Assembly (NCBI GenBank): GCA_036873135.1
Contig: JAPTYO010000007.1
Location: forward strand, 25,526,763-25,590,762
DNA: 64,000 nt
Reading direction: 5' to 3'
Origin: Clarkia xantiana subsp. parviflora
Taxonomy: Eukaryota > Streptophyta > Magnoliopsida > Myrtales > Onagraceae
Positions 1 to 13,500 of this stretch are shown here, piece after piece. Within the stretch, counting starts at the first letter, position 1. Every line of letters starts with the position of its first letter. The notes beneath the pieces are model-generated. The model was not told where the DNA came from, made no database searches, and saw nothing but the letters and a program-made list of their open reading frames with translations. The position numbers and the translations under genes are program-made.

Positions 1-360
1 TGTTGTTCCAAGATAAGATCCCAAGCTTAGCTATTTTATTGTGGAATTAGCATTTTTTGATCTTATTAGCTCATTATTTTCCTAATTTAGCTTTAGTTTG
101 GAAGAGAACATCACGTTTCGTATGATTTTGAAAGCAGAAATATATTTTACATGTTCCATATTCGAGGTGGTCGTTTAAAGTTCATCATGTTTTAGGTTTT
201 AGAATCCTTAGTATGAAAATGGTGATGCCTAAATTCTACAAGAGTTAACTGGAATTGCGTTGGCCAAAAAAAAAAAAAAAACTGGAATTGCTGCTGATCT
301 GGTTTGTACTGTCACATTTCGGTTTCACTTGAATATAGCTAATTGACTTATTTGTACAAG
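1..360 (+). other. Intronic sequence of the adenylate kinase 7-like gene
   Basis: AT-rich sequence without a convincing exon. It ends in a splice acceptor (tacaag) just before the first recognisable coding exon at 361. The frame is closed by a stop codon at 340-342, so the coding exon cannot begin further left. The 5' exons lie outside the window. A short poly-A run near 266-280 is the only other structure seen. Confidence 0.6.
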
Positions 361-1346
361 ATTGCTACTGCGGTGAATGACAGTAAACTAGTACCAGAGG
401 ATGTGGTCTTTGCACTGCTATCCAGGAGATTGGAAGAGGGATACTACAACGGTGAAAAAGGGTTCATTCTCGAGGGGATTCCAAGAACCAGAATGCAAGC
501 TGTAAGTCTGACTACTCTTTGCAGATAATGTAGTTTCTGTAGTGCCATAGACATTTTGGCTAGGGAAAAGGCATCTTTTACAAGAAATTTCTCCTTATGG
601 TTATGAGCAATATATTGTTCATAGATGTGTATTTTGTCCCTAAGACTTTGCATTTTGATGTCTTCCTTGTCTGGATTTTTGCTTTTTTTTGCAGGAGATA
701 CTTGACCAAATTGCTGATATTGATATGGTGTTGAACTTCAAGTGCATTGATGAATCTACAAGCATGGAGAGGTCTAGTTCCCTTCTAAGGATGAAGTCCC
801 AGGGTGAACAGCTAATTTCTGCCAATCTGGCCTGGAAGGAGAAGTTTGCATTTTATGCAGAGCAGGTACTGATATCTGTGTTTAAATTCAAACGTCTTAG
901 ATGGATGTAGCTGTTTTTTTCTTTCAAGCTCGAGCAAATATAGAATCTACATGATATGATAATACAGCGAATTGAACATAGCACAGTTGATCAGATGTGG
1001 TGATGATATACATATACTGCAAAGTTTTCTATTCTAGTATTGCTAATGGTTTCGATTAGTTTTTTAATTTGGGCTCATGCTCATTCCTATTGATATGTTG
1101 TACCATTCACATTTGTTTCCAGTCCCACTATATCAGCTTCGTTTCTATAGATATAATGCTAACTGTAGGAAGTGTATTTCTCTGCAGAGCAAATTGTTGG
1201 AAGATTATTACAATAAACAGAGGAAGCTCCTCAACTTTGAAGTCACTACGAGCGGACCTGCAGAAACTTGGAAGGGACTGCTTGCTGCATTGCATCTTCA
1301 GCACATGAACGTCGGAACTGATTCTCCACAAAAGCTAACTGCTTGA
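361..1346 (+). CDS. Adenylate kinase 7-like protein, 3' part (partial gene)
   Basis: Last three coding exons, 361-501, 695-865 and 1188-1346. All are in phase 0 with GT-AG borders, and the gene ends in TGA. The 156 visible residues include the adenylate kinase core segment FILEGIPRTRMQAEILDQI, where GIPRTR corresponds to the GFPRT motif of the nucleotide-binding fold, followed by a helical C-terminal part (YYNKQRKLLNFEV). The family converts ATP + AMP to 2 ADP. This branch is the divergent plant adenylate kinase 7 group (At3g01820), annotated as probably mitochondrial. The P-loop exon and any targeting peptide are upstream of the window. The first acceptor is the least certain border. The gene converges on the NT-C2 gene with about 300 bp between stop codons. 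Confidence 0.85.
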
Positions 1347-1653
1347 ATAATTTTGATGGCCCTCTTACTAGAGTTTTGGTATGCGGCATTATAGTATATA
1401 TATAGTTATATGAGGTGTGTGTGGGTGTCACGTAGCGAGAAATTTGAGTGTTTTTGTTGTCAAACTGTCCCGGTTTTGTTTCGAGTTCATTGTTGAGAAG
1501 AACAATCACCGTACCCGAGTTTTGTTGTACTATAGAGGCAGCTACTAGAGAGAGTGAGGAACAAACAATCAGCCCTGGCTTCTAAATATATTACATTTTG
1601 TATCACTATAATTTCTTTTATTGATGCAAGAGGGTTCAGTTTTGAATATGCAT

Positions 1654-4600
1654 TCATTCACAGTCCATCCAGATATCCCGAAGAAGCTCGTATCTGCATG
1701 TGTTTCTATTCCCTGCTTCTTTCCACAGGGAGCTTTCCAGGGTTGAAACTGGTGAAGATGAAGACGTGTGAAGAGACACCGAGGCTAAAGGTGAGCTTAC
1801 CTGGTCCAGTTCATCATCACTGTTCTGCGATTTCTTCAAAAACCCGTCACTTTTCCGTTGGGATTTTGCAGAAATGGAAGCTGCAGAAGGTGGTAGGTAG
1901 ATTGGAGTAGCTGCAATACATGGATACATATTTAACAGCTCCTCAGCTCCACATTCACAAGGATCCTGCATTGGAAAAAAGAAAAATTGTATGAAGAAAG
2001 AATTATTACTAGATTTCAGAGCTCAGATTTGACGGGGTACTGACCTCGTGGATCAGGGCTTCAAGAACCTCTTCGGGAACTGGGTCTGGGCAGAACTCAT
2101 CGGGTACGAAATTCTCAAGAACTCTAAGAATCAGCAATGCACCAAATGTTGGGCAAACCTAAGGAGAAAGAAAGTAACAGGATAGAGCTTTAAAAGTATT
2201 TAAAACCGACATTATTGCGGTTACGGCATGTTGGATTCGGTTCCTAACCTCCTTCCTCGTGGATTGATTCAATAGCAAGTCTTTCGGGAGCATCATAAGA
2301 TCGCTCAATGCATACAAGAGGCGGAACGATCTGAAAGGTTTATCTTGTGTTTCACTGACGTCTTCATCAGATTCATTGCTGTCAATTCCTAACAAGTCGG
2401 TTAGCCACCGTGACCAGTTCCCTATCTGTCATTTGCAGGAGGGTGATCAAAGTTAATCAATTACAGAAGGCAGCAAAACACGAGAATATCGCCTTTACTT
2501 GTATGTTAAGTAAGCTACCAATGTGAAGATGAAGATGCCTACCACATTTTTGAGTTGTGCTCCGGCCCTGAAGCTCAGTTTTCCTGCCGGAATTGGTAGA
2601 ACCTTGGGATCACTGATCGGATCGGAAATCGGATCAGTCGGAATATCATCATAAGATTCTCTGAGAAGTGCATTGAACATGGCTACATCTAACCGCGCCA
2701 CGCATTGCTCCATTATCTACAAAGGTAATGACATACTTAATAACTTGTGTCTCAAGAAACAATGGAAGCTTTGATCAAATGGAAATACCAATTGGGCAGG
2801 CAGAGACAAGCAGCCACACGCCTTCCCTCTTGCCCGAACCGGACACAACCGCTCACAAGCATCCTTAAAAGCTGCCTTCCAGATGCCTAATGAAATGTCG
2901 GCTTGAGCTTGCTCCTCGGCATGAGCCAGAGCCAACATTCTGCTGTTGTTGCTGTCCAATCCGTGTCGTTTAGCTCGGTTTATTCTTCTTGCAGCAGTAG
3001 ATTGCATATGTGGGATCAGAATCTGCGAATTGACACGGAAAGCGATTCTAATTTCTTGCTACACGAGCAAAACCCAGAATGTGGTTTTTAGGAAGGAGAA
3101 AGAGAGACCTGCCACCAAATCGACTCGACTATGCGAGAAAAGATCCAAGCTTCGACCTTTTCAATGTCAGCTATGAAGTTTTCGAGTTCTTCATCTTCCT
3201 CATGGTCATCGCCTTGGTCGTTTTTATCAGACTTCTTGCTGCGAAAGGATTTTGACGACTTGAAGATTTCCGGGCTCAATATTGTCCTCAGCATTATGGA
3301 GTTTGATAACCAAAAGGTTAACCTAATCAAAAAGAAGAAGATGAATCAATGAGAGACCGAAAACTGACGAATACAGAACATGTGAAGCAATACCTCGGAA
3401 CATCGTTTCCGCAGGCTTTTGCCACCAAAACCAACCCCGAAAGAGCGCTTCTAGCTGCACTAGCTCGCCAGGACCGAGATAGAGCGTGGCGATAGAGTCG
3501 GGAGAGTCGCCGAGCTGGAGCGTGGATCTTACTCGCGGAATTTCCATGCTCGGCAACTACTGAGTACAGAGCAACCTCCATTGCAGCAGCTTCTCTCAGC
3601 TCTCCTTCTAGCATTTGGATTCTCCTCCGCAAGTGTTCGACTTTGGCTTCCGACATCGATCTTCGTCGATCCGTGATGTGTGTTTTGCTTTCCCTTCTAA
3701 TTTTTTGCTGTCGTGCCACCTGACCACCGACATCCTTGTCAAGTTCGTGTTCTTCTTCCTGACGATGATTACTGTTGCTTGTCGCAGTTTCTGAGGATGA
3801 TGACTCAACCGATTTAACATGTTCTCGAATCTTGTCGGTGAGAACATCGTCCTTCACCGGGAACCTCCCCCAGCTGAAGGAAAATGCTCTGATTCCGGGA
3901 TTTTGCTCGGCCTCAGCAGTAGAATGTTCTTCCTCCATCAAGTAGTGGTGTTCCTCATATCCATCTTCTCCGATTTTCCCATCATCGGTATCCGTTCTCG
4001 TAGTTGTTTGCCGGAAAATGTCGTCGGACAAGTTCACCTACCGAGCCGGGAAAAAAATCTCATCAGATATCTAAGCTTTTCTTGATGATGACCTGAGCCT
4101 GAACCAAATTGAAGAAACATAAACACCGGGTTTTCGAATACCTGTTGGTTTCGAGTTGGAAAACTTCCTCTTCTGCAATCGGCCGAAGCAGAGTCATCTT
4201 TAACCATCGAGGTTGCCACGGATTCGTAATCGATCGCCATTAGAGACAGCTCTTTAGGGAGACTCCCACCCGACTTTGCCTTATCGGCCGGAAAAACGTG
4301 GACATACAAAAATGGCTGAACCATGTTCCGGAAGCTTCTCTTACAGTTCATCGCAGCTCGAATCGTCAAAGCCTCCTCAACGACGCCGTACTCAGCTAAA
4401 TCTATCATGGCAGTCGCGATTAACTTTCCTTTCGTGATGACGTTATCTCTACGTGGCGGCTCGTACAGATTCAACACCAAGTTGTTCTTCAAGAAAGATG
4501 CGTTTTCCGGAGGTTTCGAAGATGACATGTCCTTCTGGAGAGTGAAGGGTAGATGAAAGGACTGGTTGAATTCAACGGAGGTTGATTTGGGAACCGGAAC

Positions 4601-4780
4601 TACGGATCGTGTGTATCCGGAGCTCGATTCACCGTTCTCCCATTGAATGAGGAGTGAACGGAGAGAACCGAGCAGCGGGGATGGCGGCCATGGTTTGATT
4701 TGTTGAATGGTGATTAGGTAGTCGATCTGGATGGAGGTGGCGGTGGCGGCTCTAGGGTTTGTTTTCCGGACGGGAACCAT
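1654..4780 (-). CDS. NT-C2 (EEIG1/EHBP1 N-terminal) domain protein
   Basis: Eight exons on the minus strand: 4142-4780, 3394-4037, 3109-3322, 2789-3022, 2543-2716, 2249-2425, 2045-2158, 1654-1965. The phases join exactly to give 835 aa. Residues about 15-165 form the N-terminal C2 domain (FNQSFHLPFTL, LVLNLYEPPRRD, KGKLIATAMIDLAEYG). An acidic, low-complexity linker follows, then a coiled-coil start (EAKVEHLRRRIQMLEGELRE). The conserved plant-specific C-terminal region carries RLTFWLSNSIMLR, WWQILIPHMQS, NWSRWLTDLLGID and NFVPDEFCPDP. The family is the one containing At3g01810. NT-C2 proteins are thought to act at membranes or in organelle positioning, but the exact role of this branch is not established. 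A CAG/GTAAGC inside the last exon resembles a donor. I kept it coding because the DDEL-SPL motif of the family runs across it. Confidence 0.9.
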
Positions 4781-4883
4781 ATCGGATTTGAAGGACGAAC
4801 AGAGCTCTTCTCAGGTTTTGTAATTTCTTATGAACTTGCTATGGTGGGTGGGTGGGTAAGGAGAATGAGAAAGTGTTGAGCAA

Positions 4884-4890
4884 ATTTATA
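4884..4890 (-). promoter_or_regulatory. Probable TATA box of the NT-C2 gene
   Basis: Minus-strand TATAAAT lies about 105 bp upstream of the ATG at 4780. This spacing suits a 5' leader of about 75 nt. No other convincing TATA element lies closer. This is inferred from position only. Confidence 0.45.
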
Positions 4891-6148
4891 AGTATACTTT
4901 CTGGCGGGAACACCCACCTGTGGGGTTCGTTAGTTAAATTAAATGACGCAATCTCTTGTTATTATTATCTAGGATAATATTGTATTTTCTCAAAAGGTTA
5001 GTATAAGTGGTGAAGTAATAATTATCATGATTATTTTTCCATTAAGAATATCAATCTCGAAAATTCTAATTAAAAAATGATTAAACTAATGGTATCAAGT
5101 CAGTCTGTAAAATTAAATTGCTAGATATGGGTCCCTATTAAAATGACTACACCTGAGGCATAGTTGCATTTCACCTAAACTAATCATTACTCGCACTAGA
5201 TTAACCTGTAATACCCCTGAATTTTGATTAATGGATGAAATATTGAACCGTTATACCGTATTACATGGTCAGTTGATCTCTCTTTACATATATCACAAAA
5301 CTAGAAATAAAAAGAACTATCAATCTTTATTGTTTAGTGCGTAAGAGCGATCATTCTTATACGGTTTAGTTTCTGGTCACAAGTTTTAATGCTACACGTG
5401 ACTTGATCAAGGAAATGAGGTTTGGTTTCTAACTGGCTAACCTCTTAACTAATTAGGCTGTTAATGATGCTATAATGACGAATTCAATACATGTATGTTA
5501 ATCTCGCAAGTAAACAGGAGCTGAACATATTATGTAGCAATATAGATATAGACTATAGAGTCCTAATGCTGACATTTTTTTTAAACAATTTACAATGCAC
5601 ACGTATGGCGTAGCACGTCATTCAGATGTCAGGTGAATTTTTATTTTTATTCTTTGTTTGTTTTTCGGATGGAGTGGCTGTTGGTGGAAAGGATTACAAT
5701 TTGATGGTGTACACACCCAATTTAGTTTTTTCCTTTAACTAACTAATTTCCCATTTTGATTTCCCCTCTTTTAACACATTTTTAAACTGGCCTGTAAATC
5801 TCCAACTCGTATGTGACTCGTGGATAACCCGCCATGGGTTCAGTTTGGATTAAAGATTTCCGAGAAATTTTTGCTTGGATCGGTTCCAACATGTGAATGT
5901 TCATATGGTGACCCTTCCTCAAATCAAAATGAGACACGTATAACAGGAGAGAGAAATTGAGAATTTGCAGTGACAAATATCACATTCTGATTGATTTTGG
6001 AGTAACAGGTGGAACCACCGAGGTAACTTATAGTTTCTCAAGATTTCCAGATCCACGTGTCATTTTGATCCAACCCGCTATATCCGTTCAAGATGAGTTG
6101 GGATGGGTCTTATTTTCTGCTCATAGGTCGACCCGATGACTCATCTAA
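4891..6148. other. Intergenic, AT-rich; no gene seen
   Basis: Upstream flank of the NT-C2 gene. Short ORFs near 5,780-6,140 lack family features, splice context and codon bias. No repeat was recognised before the target duplication of the next element. Confidence 0.6.
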
Positions 6149-6157
6149 AAAAATATA

Positions 6158-6681
6158 GGGTTAAGAATCTATAAACAGTCAAAAATTTACCAAATGTTGA
6201 AATTAAGTGTCTGAATTTTAAAATATTAAAATGGACAGTTTCAGATTTCATTTTTGTTGAAATTTGGTGTCTCCACTCGTTTTTCCCTATCCCTTCAATC
6301 ATTTTCATAAACCCACTCATAATCCACTACTCTTTACTTTTTACAAAATCGTCAAATTTCCCTCAAAACTTGAACATACAAAATAAAAGGTTTCCAGCAG
6401 ATCGGTGTGAGCGATTTCCAGCGATAACGGATCAAGTTTTACTTGCGCGAATGTGACAAGTTTCTTAGGTGATGATCTCGGCAAGGTGACAAGGGACCGT
6501 GCATGGGAGCTCGAATTTGACAGTCAGTTTTGTCGCATTCGACTTCTCTAAAGCAATCACCCTGAGACACCAAATTTCAACAAAAATGATATCCGAGACT
6601 CTCCATTTTTAACATTTCAAACTTCAAACACCAAATTTCAACATCGGACAAGAACTTTGACTGCTTATAGGTTATTAACCC
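6158..6681. mobile_element. Non-autonomous foldback element, MULE-like, copy 1
   Basis: A 524-bp element starting GGGTTAAGAATC and ending GGTTATTAACCC, with long imperfect inverted arms. The left arm motif AATTTGGTGTCTC is matched by GAGACACCAAATT in the right arm. It is flanked by AAAAATATA on the left and AAAAACATA on the right, a 9-bp target duplication with one mismatch. A 9-bp duplication points to the Mutator superfamily. It has no coding capacity. The same family recurs at 28,758-29,289. Confidence 0.75.
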
Positions 6682-6690
6682 AAAAACATA

Positions 6691-7585
6691 TATAACTTAA
6701 TCATGTGTCAATGCATTATCGTGTCTATAATTTTTTAGTAGAGTTTTATGTATACTTTGTGAATGTAAGTGAGCTGAAGAGTTTAAACTGAAGGAAATAT
6801 ATGTAAATATGGTGAGGATCCTATTTTACAAAGCTGATTGGATAAATTAATTAAGCATTTAATATTATATGTGACTTTAGTTTTTTTGGTAGTTATGAAT
6901 TATGAGGTAATGTGTATGAATGATTGGATATGAAATTCGAATGGATAATGTATAAATGGTTATATATGGAATGAAATGAATTCATTCATATGGCTTAAAT
7001 CTAAAACTTTTAAGTAAAATATGAATCGTAAATCGATACAACATATATGTTACATATTTTCCCAGCATTTTTTTTTTGCCAAGTTTCCCAATAACATGCT
7101 TTTGACATTGACAAATTGACATGATTTAGGACGGAAGGTTACCTGAGAAAGAGACTACACAACCGTTACCTAACGGCAGAAAATGTTTGGTGGTAAAAAG
7201 ACAAACCTTTGAAATAAAGAATGTACGAGGAACTTAATCTGAAAGCTACACTCCACCAAACCAAAACTCCTCAAATCGAACTAGTGTTCCCATCCCATTT
7301 TAAGGATTTGGTCTCTCTCTATGAGTGGAGGCAACAGTTAGTTCTCCAATGAACAGACAAGCATTCACCTTAACTCTTAAGAATTGCCGAGGGTTAAAGA
7401 TAAAGATGTTCTTTCTTTCAAGGCATTAATGTATGTAACTCACATCATCAAACACCATTTACCTTGTTTAGTTTAGTTTACACTCTTCACTTACTTCTAT
7501 CTTTACTTTACCCATGATTTAAGTCTCCTCTTTCTTAAAATGTAAAAGTAAGCCCATACAGCAGAGAGTACACATTACATACAGT
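6691..7585. other. Intergenic and 3' flank of PPO2; no gene seen
   Basis: AT-rich spacer between the foldback element and the PPO2 stop codon. The last few hundred bases probably hold the PPO2 3' untranslated region. No ORF or repeat worth calling was found. Confidence 0.55.
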
Positions 7586-10500
7586 TTAGTCAGAGCCTTT
7601 ATCATCAGATGATGAGTCTAGATAGGAGATCACGAGATCTGCTGCTTGGCAACCCGAAGCTATTGCTTTGCCAACGGATATCCCGCCCTTGTGATTACCT
7701 AATGGGATGGATACTTCAAAGTTAACTAGTAATACCATTATGTATATTAAAACGGTAACCGGCTTTGTTTATACTATGTCAAGCATCAGTGACAAACTGA
7801 CCTAAAACTCAAGCTTATTTCTATAACAACTGATAATTCGGGTAAATAAGCGTTGGGTTGAAACAGCAAGTGAAGGTAAAACATGAAAATAAGAAACTTG
7901 CACAATGGATTGATAAGAATCAATGAAGCTTACCTGCATAGTAGAAACCAGGAAGATCATATTCCATCTTTCTGATTGCTTTCATGACCGAACCGTAGTT
8001 ACGCCCATACAGGGGAAATCCTTTGCTCCAAAAGTAATGACTGTGATCAACCACGGGCGATAGTAAGATCGTATTTACCAATACTCGATAAAAACATTCT
8101 CAAATGCGAAGGAGCGCTTTATCTTGAACATCAAGACAGTGACTATAAATTACATAGAACAATGAGTGCTCGAATTTCAGCACTTACTTCACAAAAGTAG
8201 GTTCGCCCTCAGCCCCTAACAGCTGTCTGAGATCAGAAGTCACAACCTGCTTTAGCTCGTCTCTGAAAATAATATACAGCTATTAGACGACTATTGGTTC
8301 CGAACGATAGTCAACTTCATAGAACCTAATATAATCATCAAACGCGGAGGATTGGTTCAATGAAGGCTATGGACATGGAGGAGAGAAACTTTAATAGACC
8401 GGGAGGCTCAACGAAGGCAAAAATCACTTTTGACTAGAACAGATTATTTTTTCTTTTTTTGCCAAACAGAACTAACGAAAACCATTGCTGAATTCTCACT
8501 GTGCACCATTAAACTATTTGTGTTTCATAATATATTCATCTGCCGTGGCTTTGCTTTTTACTTAACTAACTCGTGCTAACTGCTAAGTCCTTGATTTATG
8601 ACTTGATATTGAAAAAATGTACCGTACGTTGAGGCTTTAGCGAGTTCCTTGTTTCTACTTCCACCAACAAATGTTGTATATAAGTGGAGGTCGTTCGGTG
8701 CACGATCTGGAAACATCATAGAGGAGAAGAGTGTACCTATGGGAAGAACAGAAGTTATTGGAAACAGATAATGCTAGGAGATTGATTTTACATCTGGACG
8801 TGCATTACCAAGAGTCTTCAATCCATTTTTTTGCTCACTAGAAGGAACAAGAACTCCAAACCCTTCAAGTGGTCTCTTCACATTCTCCTTCTTGAAGGTA
8901 GTAATGATGACTGATAATGGCATATAAATCACCTAATAAATCAGGAAGAAACTACAAAGGTATTAATGAAAAATCTAGCTAGGTCAAGACTCAAGACCAC
9001 CTCTAAAACTGGACATGGGGATTCCACAAAAATGTGAGTTCAATATAAAACAATAGAACCCAGCATATTGACATTGTTCAAAAGGAAAAATATTTCTAGA
9101 GGTTCAAAATTAACCTTTCCTTGTGAAATTTGACTAACCAAACATAGGGTTAATACCATGTAACTGATTAACCACCAGAATAAATAATAGACTGTAAACA
9201 AAATATCTTAAATTATCATTTCTAGTTTAGGGTTGCCTGAAGAATGCATACATACCTCAGGAATGAAATCAAGAGAAAATAAATTCCCTCCTTTTGTAAC
9301 CTTCATTTCCTTGACATTGGATAATGGAGCCTACAGTCAGAAGAGGCAAAAGTTACTCTTCAGCAGTATCAGAAATAGGATAGAGAGGAGTGAACAACTA
9401 GTTTCCTAGTATCCTTATTAAAACTTCACAAATGTTCGACTACAAGAGCAACTAAAGTTCCAGGAGATTCTGCCCATCAGCTGAAATGGAATAATTCCAG
9501 ACAAGTGAAACTTTACCGAGGAGGAAACTGTAACACGTCCATTTCCACGCTCTTAGATTATTATGGTATTAAAAAAATAGCTATCATGTACAAGAGCAAT
9601 AACTAGAGTACAGAATGAAAACACAAACCGTCATTATCACGGCATCGAATGATGATATTTGTGTTGGCTTGTCCTTGGAAGCACATAAAAGGGACCAATT
9701 ATCTGATGGAAGTTTACCATCATGACTGTACGATAAAGACAAGACCTTTGATTGTAACCTAAGGTCGTCTTCGCCCAGCTGTTTGCATAATGTATTGGCA
9801 AGAGTCTACAGTAACAGAATAACAGGGAAAATAGAGTTAGGCTAGGCTGACCCCAGGAAAAAATAGTGAATTTGAGATAACACATCAACCTCAAGAATGT
9901 GCTATGTTCAATCAAAGAAAGTCAGATCATTAATATATTAAACACGATTAGAGTTGATCAAGAAACAACTTTAAGTCTTTAATTTTGTCATAATTTTACA
10001 AAAGCAGGGAGCATATTAAAAGGCTACATGGGCAGATAATTTCAGAGTAAATGAAGAGAGATGAAACTGCAAGTCTTATATCAATCAAAATAAACTTTGT
10101 TCAATGTGCTTGCTATAAATCGTTTGCATTGAGGAATTTTCAGTTTCTGTGGTCATCTATGAATAGGTCCAGTGAGAACTGAGAACAGCTGGAGACAAAG
10201 AAATAAAGTTTTATAACTTTTATTGGGACTATTTTATTTATCTTGCATTCACATAGATAATATGGCACATGCAAGGGAATCCAGGTATTATCATATCGTG
10301 AAATTTACTCAACTCTTGACATTACCTGCATTCCACCTTGGAAAGAGAATGAACCTCGTTGACGCTTTCTGTTGTCTGGGGAGCCCTTTGCTTTTCCACC
10401 TTTCTCCCTTTTGGCAGACAACTGTGAACGAATTGCCCCAGCTACTACAGAACCAAATCTGGTTGACAGAATATTCCGCTCATATTAAGACAATTATAAA

Positions 10501-13500
10501 TGTAACTGAATGTAAAAGTCGATGAAGATCTGAACTATTTAATAGAGGCAAATCCTTCAACTTAATCATGAGTCATCATCAACAGGAAAATAACAAAAGT
10601 TATGCATAAGATGCCATTATAAGAAACATGGGAAATCAGTCAAAAACACAAAATATCAGCAATAATTTAATTATTTAAGTCATGTCAATGTTTATAAGCA
10701 CCATTGCAGCTAGGTGCAAATCAAGGGATAAACATTTTTTTTTGCCACAGATAGGATAAATAGGATCGGATAAGCCCACCCTTCTGCAATAACTTGGAAA
10801 AACTGCTAAAAATACTAAGGAGTTTAGTTCGCTTAGCATACGGAAAAAAGGAAAATATCATACAGATATACCTTTTCTCTAGATTCCACAACTCTGGAAA
10901 AGAATGCCGCATCTGGTCAAAGAAGAAACATTTGATCCAAAGGGTCAACCATCAATGAGAACGGATATTAAAAGCTTCCAAGTTCCTCATATATTAAGCA
11001 GTAGGAGTTAAAACTAAAGCTTTCTTTTGCCGGCAGCAGATTAGATGTTAAATAACGGGATCTGTACTTTAGTAAAATTATGACCCGGGAGAAGAAAAAG
11101 TGAAGAATCACTTGATTGATTAACTAGAAGGAAAGTCTTTTTAACAGACAATACAACATTGATTCGATAAAAAAAACTGAGAAGTTACTTACAGAGAGAG
11201 ACTCAGGGTCACCAGCACTTGTCCCAGCAACAAATGGATCAATAAGATAATCAACAACCTTTCCAATATTCAAAAATTGTCAGACACATCCAAATAGATA
11301 ATTTTTATGCCACAGATGCGATCATGAATAGTTTCAGCAACATCTGATAAATAAGATTACTACAACCTTCCCATTAATAAGAATCGTTGACATCACCAAA
11401 GCTCACTATTGAGCAGCAATAAGATCATGTACGTAACAATTTAATGGATTAACATGGATCAAATCTAAACACTTTAAGAAATGAAAGAACATGGTAAGCA
11501 CAGAAGTACCTCTTTACCAAAATGACGCTCAAAGAACCCACCTACACTGCATCAAGAACAGATAGACTTGATAACAATGTTTGAATATTACTGAGTTAAG
11601 AGCATATAATTAGGAATACAAAATTACAAATATGAATGACAAGGTAAGCCACCTCTCATCTAGAGAATCTTCAGACACCTTAGAAGTACTGTTCTTGTTC
11701 CACAGAAATGGCTCAAAAATAATCTTAAACTGCAATTCACAAAGTGATTGTCTGAGACCTTAGCATGTACATACGTCCTAAACGAAACATTAATAACAGA
11801 GTACTCATGGTAAGTGAAGCGAAGATGGGCTTATCAAATGTATAAACAAAAAGTGAAGTTATTAGCCTTTACTTGATAATAAAATAAAGCCACGGAAATG
11901 ATTTTCATGAACAATTTGAATAAAGTTCTCAACAATTGGTAAGGCTTTTCAAGTAAAAGAAATGTTCAAGCAGGTGATATTAAAGATCACTTTTTATTTT
12001 CTTAATACTGATAAAATGGTCAAGTACGACTAGCAAAACAGAAGTCATGGGACAGAGAGTATTAATTTTACGTTTTGGCCCTCTAATATCAAAGGTTGTG
12101 AAAAAGTCTAGCATAGGCCAAGATCAAACTAATACCTAGATACATAACTATGAGTCTACCGCCATTAGCTTTGGAAATGGTACCATAGTTAATTTAAAAT
12201 ATGTACCAAATAACTGCAAAGGCTGGTGAAAGAGAACCTTTGACTTTGTAGAAAGGAAGCTGCTCCTCATCAGCTCAATAGGATTTGTAGGCAGCTGAAC
12301 AAAGAAGACAAGTAGCCCATAGTTATTCTCAAAGAGGTATAACAAAAACAGACAATTACTTTGTTAACCCACACTGGAAATGTTAAAAGAATAATATGAG
12401 CACGTCATATACGTGATACAGGTCACACCACCTACCATTTTAATATTTTCATTTAGATATACATATACGCTTAACTCACAGTTAATGGAATGAAAGCTTG
12501 GTTTTAGGCTTATATGGTACAACATACCGAAGCCCAGCAAGGGTGCAAGAAGCCCTCATCTTAAAATCAGTGTTAAAGGTTAAGCCCTTGTCTTACATAA
12601 AATCATCTAAGCCAATGTATACAAACTCATAGGCCATCCACGTTGTTACTTGAGCTAAGTGCACGTATTAGAACATGAACAATAGGTATTAAGAGTCGAG
12701 TTTGAGAAAATAAAAAAATGTGCACATAAGTGAGAGAGGTTCCACCTGTGTATGAATTTTAGTTTTGGGTTGAATGTGACACCAAATAACTTGTGAAAAC
12801 CTTTGCTTATATTAATATTCGTCATTCAAGTTATAGAATGAAGAAGCATTTGAAAAAGTAGAGACATACCAGCACTGGCATCCCATCTTTGACGATATAT
12901 CTTTTATTCTGAGCAATTGGCTGGAAAAATACATAAATTTAGTTTAAAATAGATAATTGTACCTTAATAATGCCAGAATAAATTGTCAGCATCATAAAAG
13001 AGCACAAACTACCATCAAGTAGACTCTTATCTTCCTTGCCATTAATTTTGACAATTTGAACAATTTAACTTCAAATCATGATCTCTAGGTGTAAAAGGCA
13101 GATAGAAAAATCATCAAAGAAACTGATATAACTAATGAGACAACTTCTCCAACCTAATAGGTGAATCGACCAACAATTAAATGTGCCTTATACTATTATG
13201 GAGGAAAGCAAACTACAGATAATGCCTAGCACAACCCTGCATGTCTGAGACGATAAAGAAACTCTTACATATTGCTGTTCATCTCTAAGTGACAGGTCAT
13301 CTATCAAGCTTCTAACCTCCAATTCGCTCTCTGTCTGCAACAAGTACCAAAGTGTTACAAAAGAAGCATTCCAGTAATGCTTGTTTTATTAGTACTACAA
13401 TATACATACAGAAAAGCAATAAATAGACAAAGAAAGAAGAAAGAAAAACAACAAGGAGAAGAAGTGAAATGTGTGAATGGCATTTAAATGGGTGATGCTC

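Noticed and set aside
1798..1890. Extra intron in the last exon of the NT-C2 gene
   Set aside because: A CAG/GTAAGC donor-like site exists, but the conserved DDEL-SPL segment reads across it and no needed acceptor improves the model.
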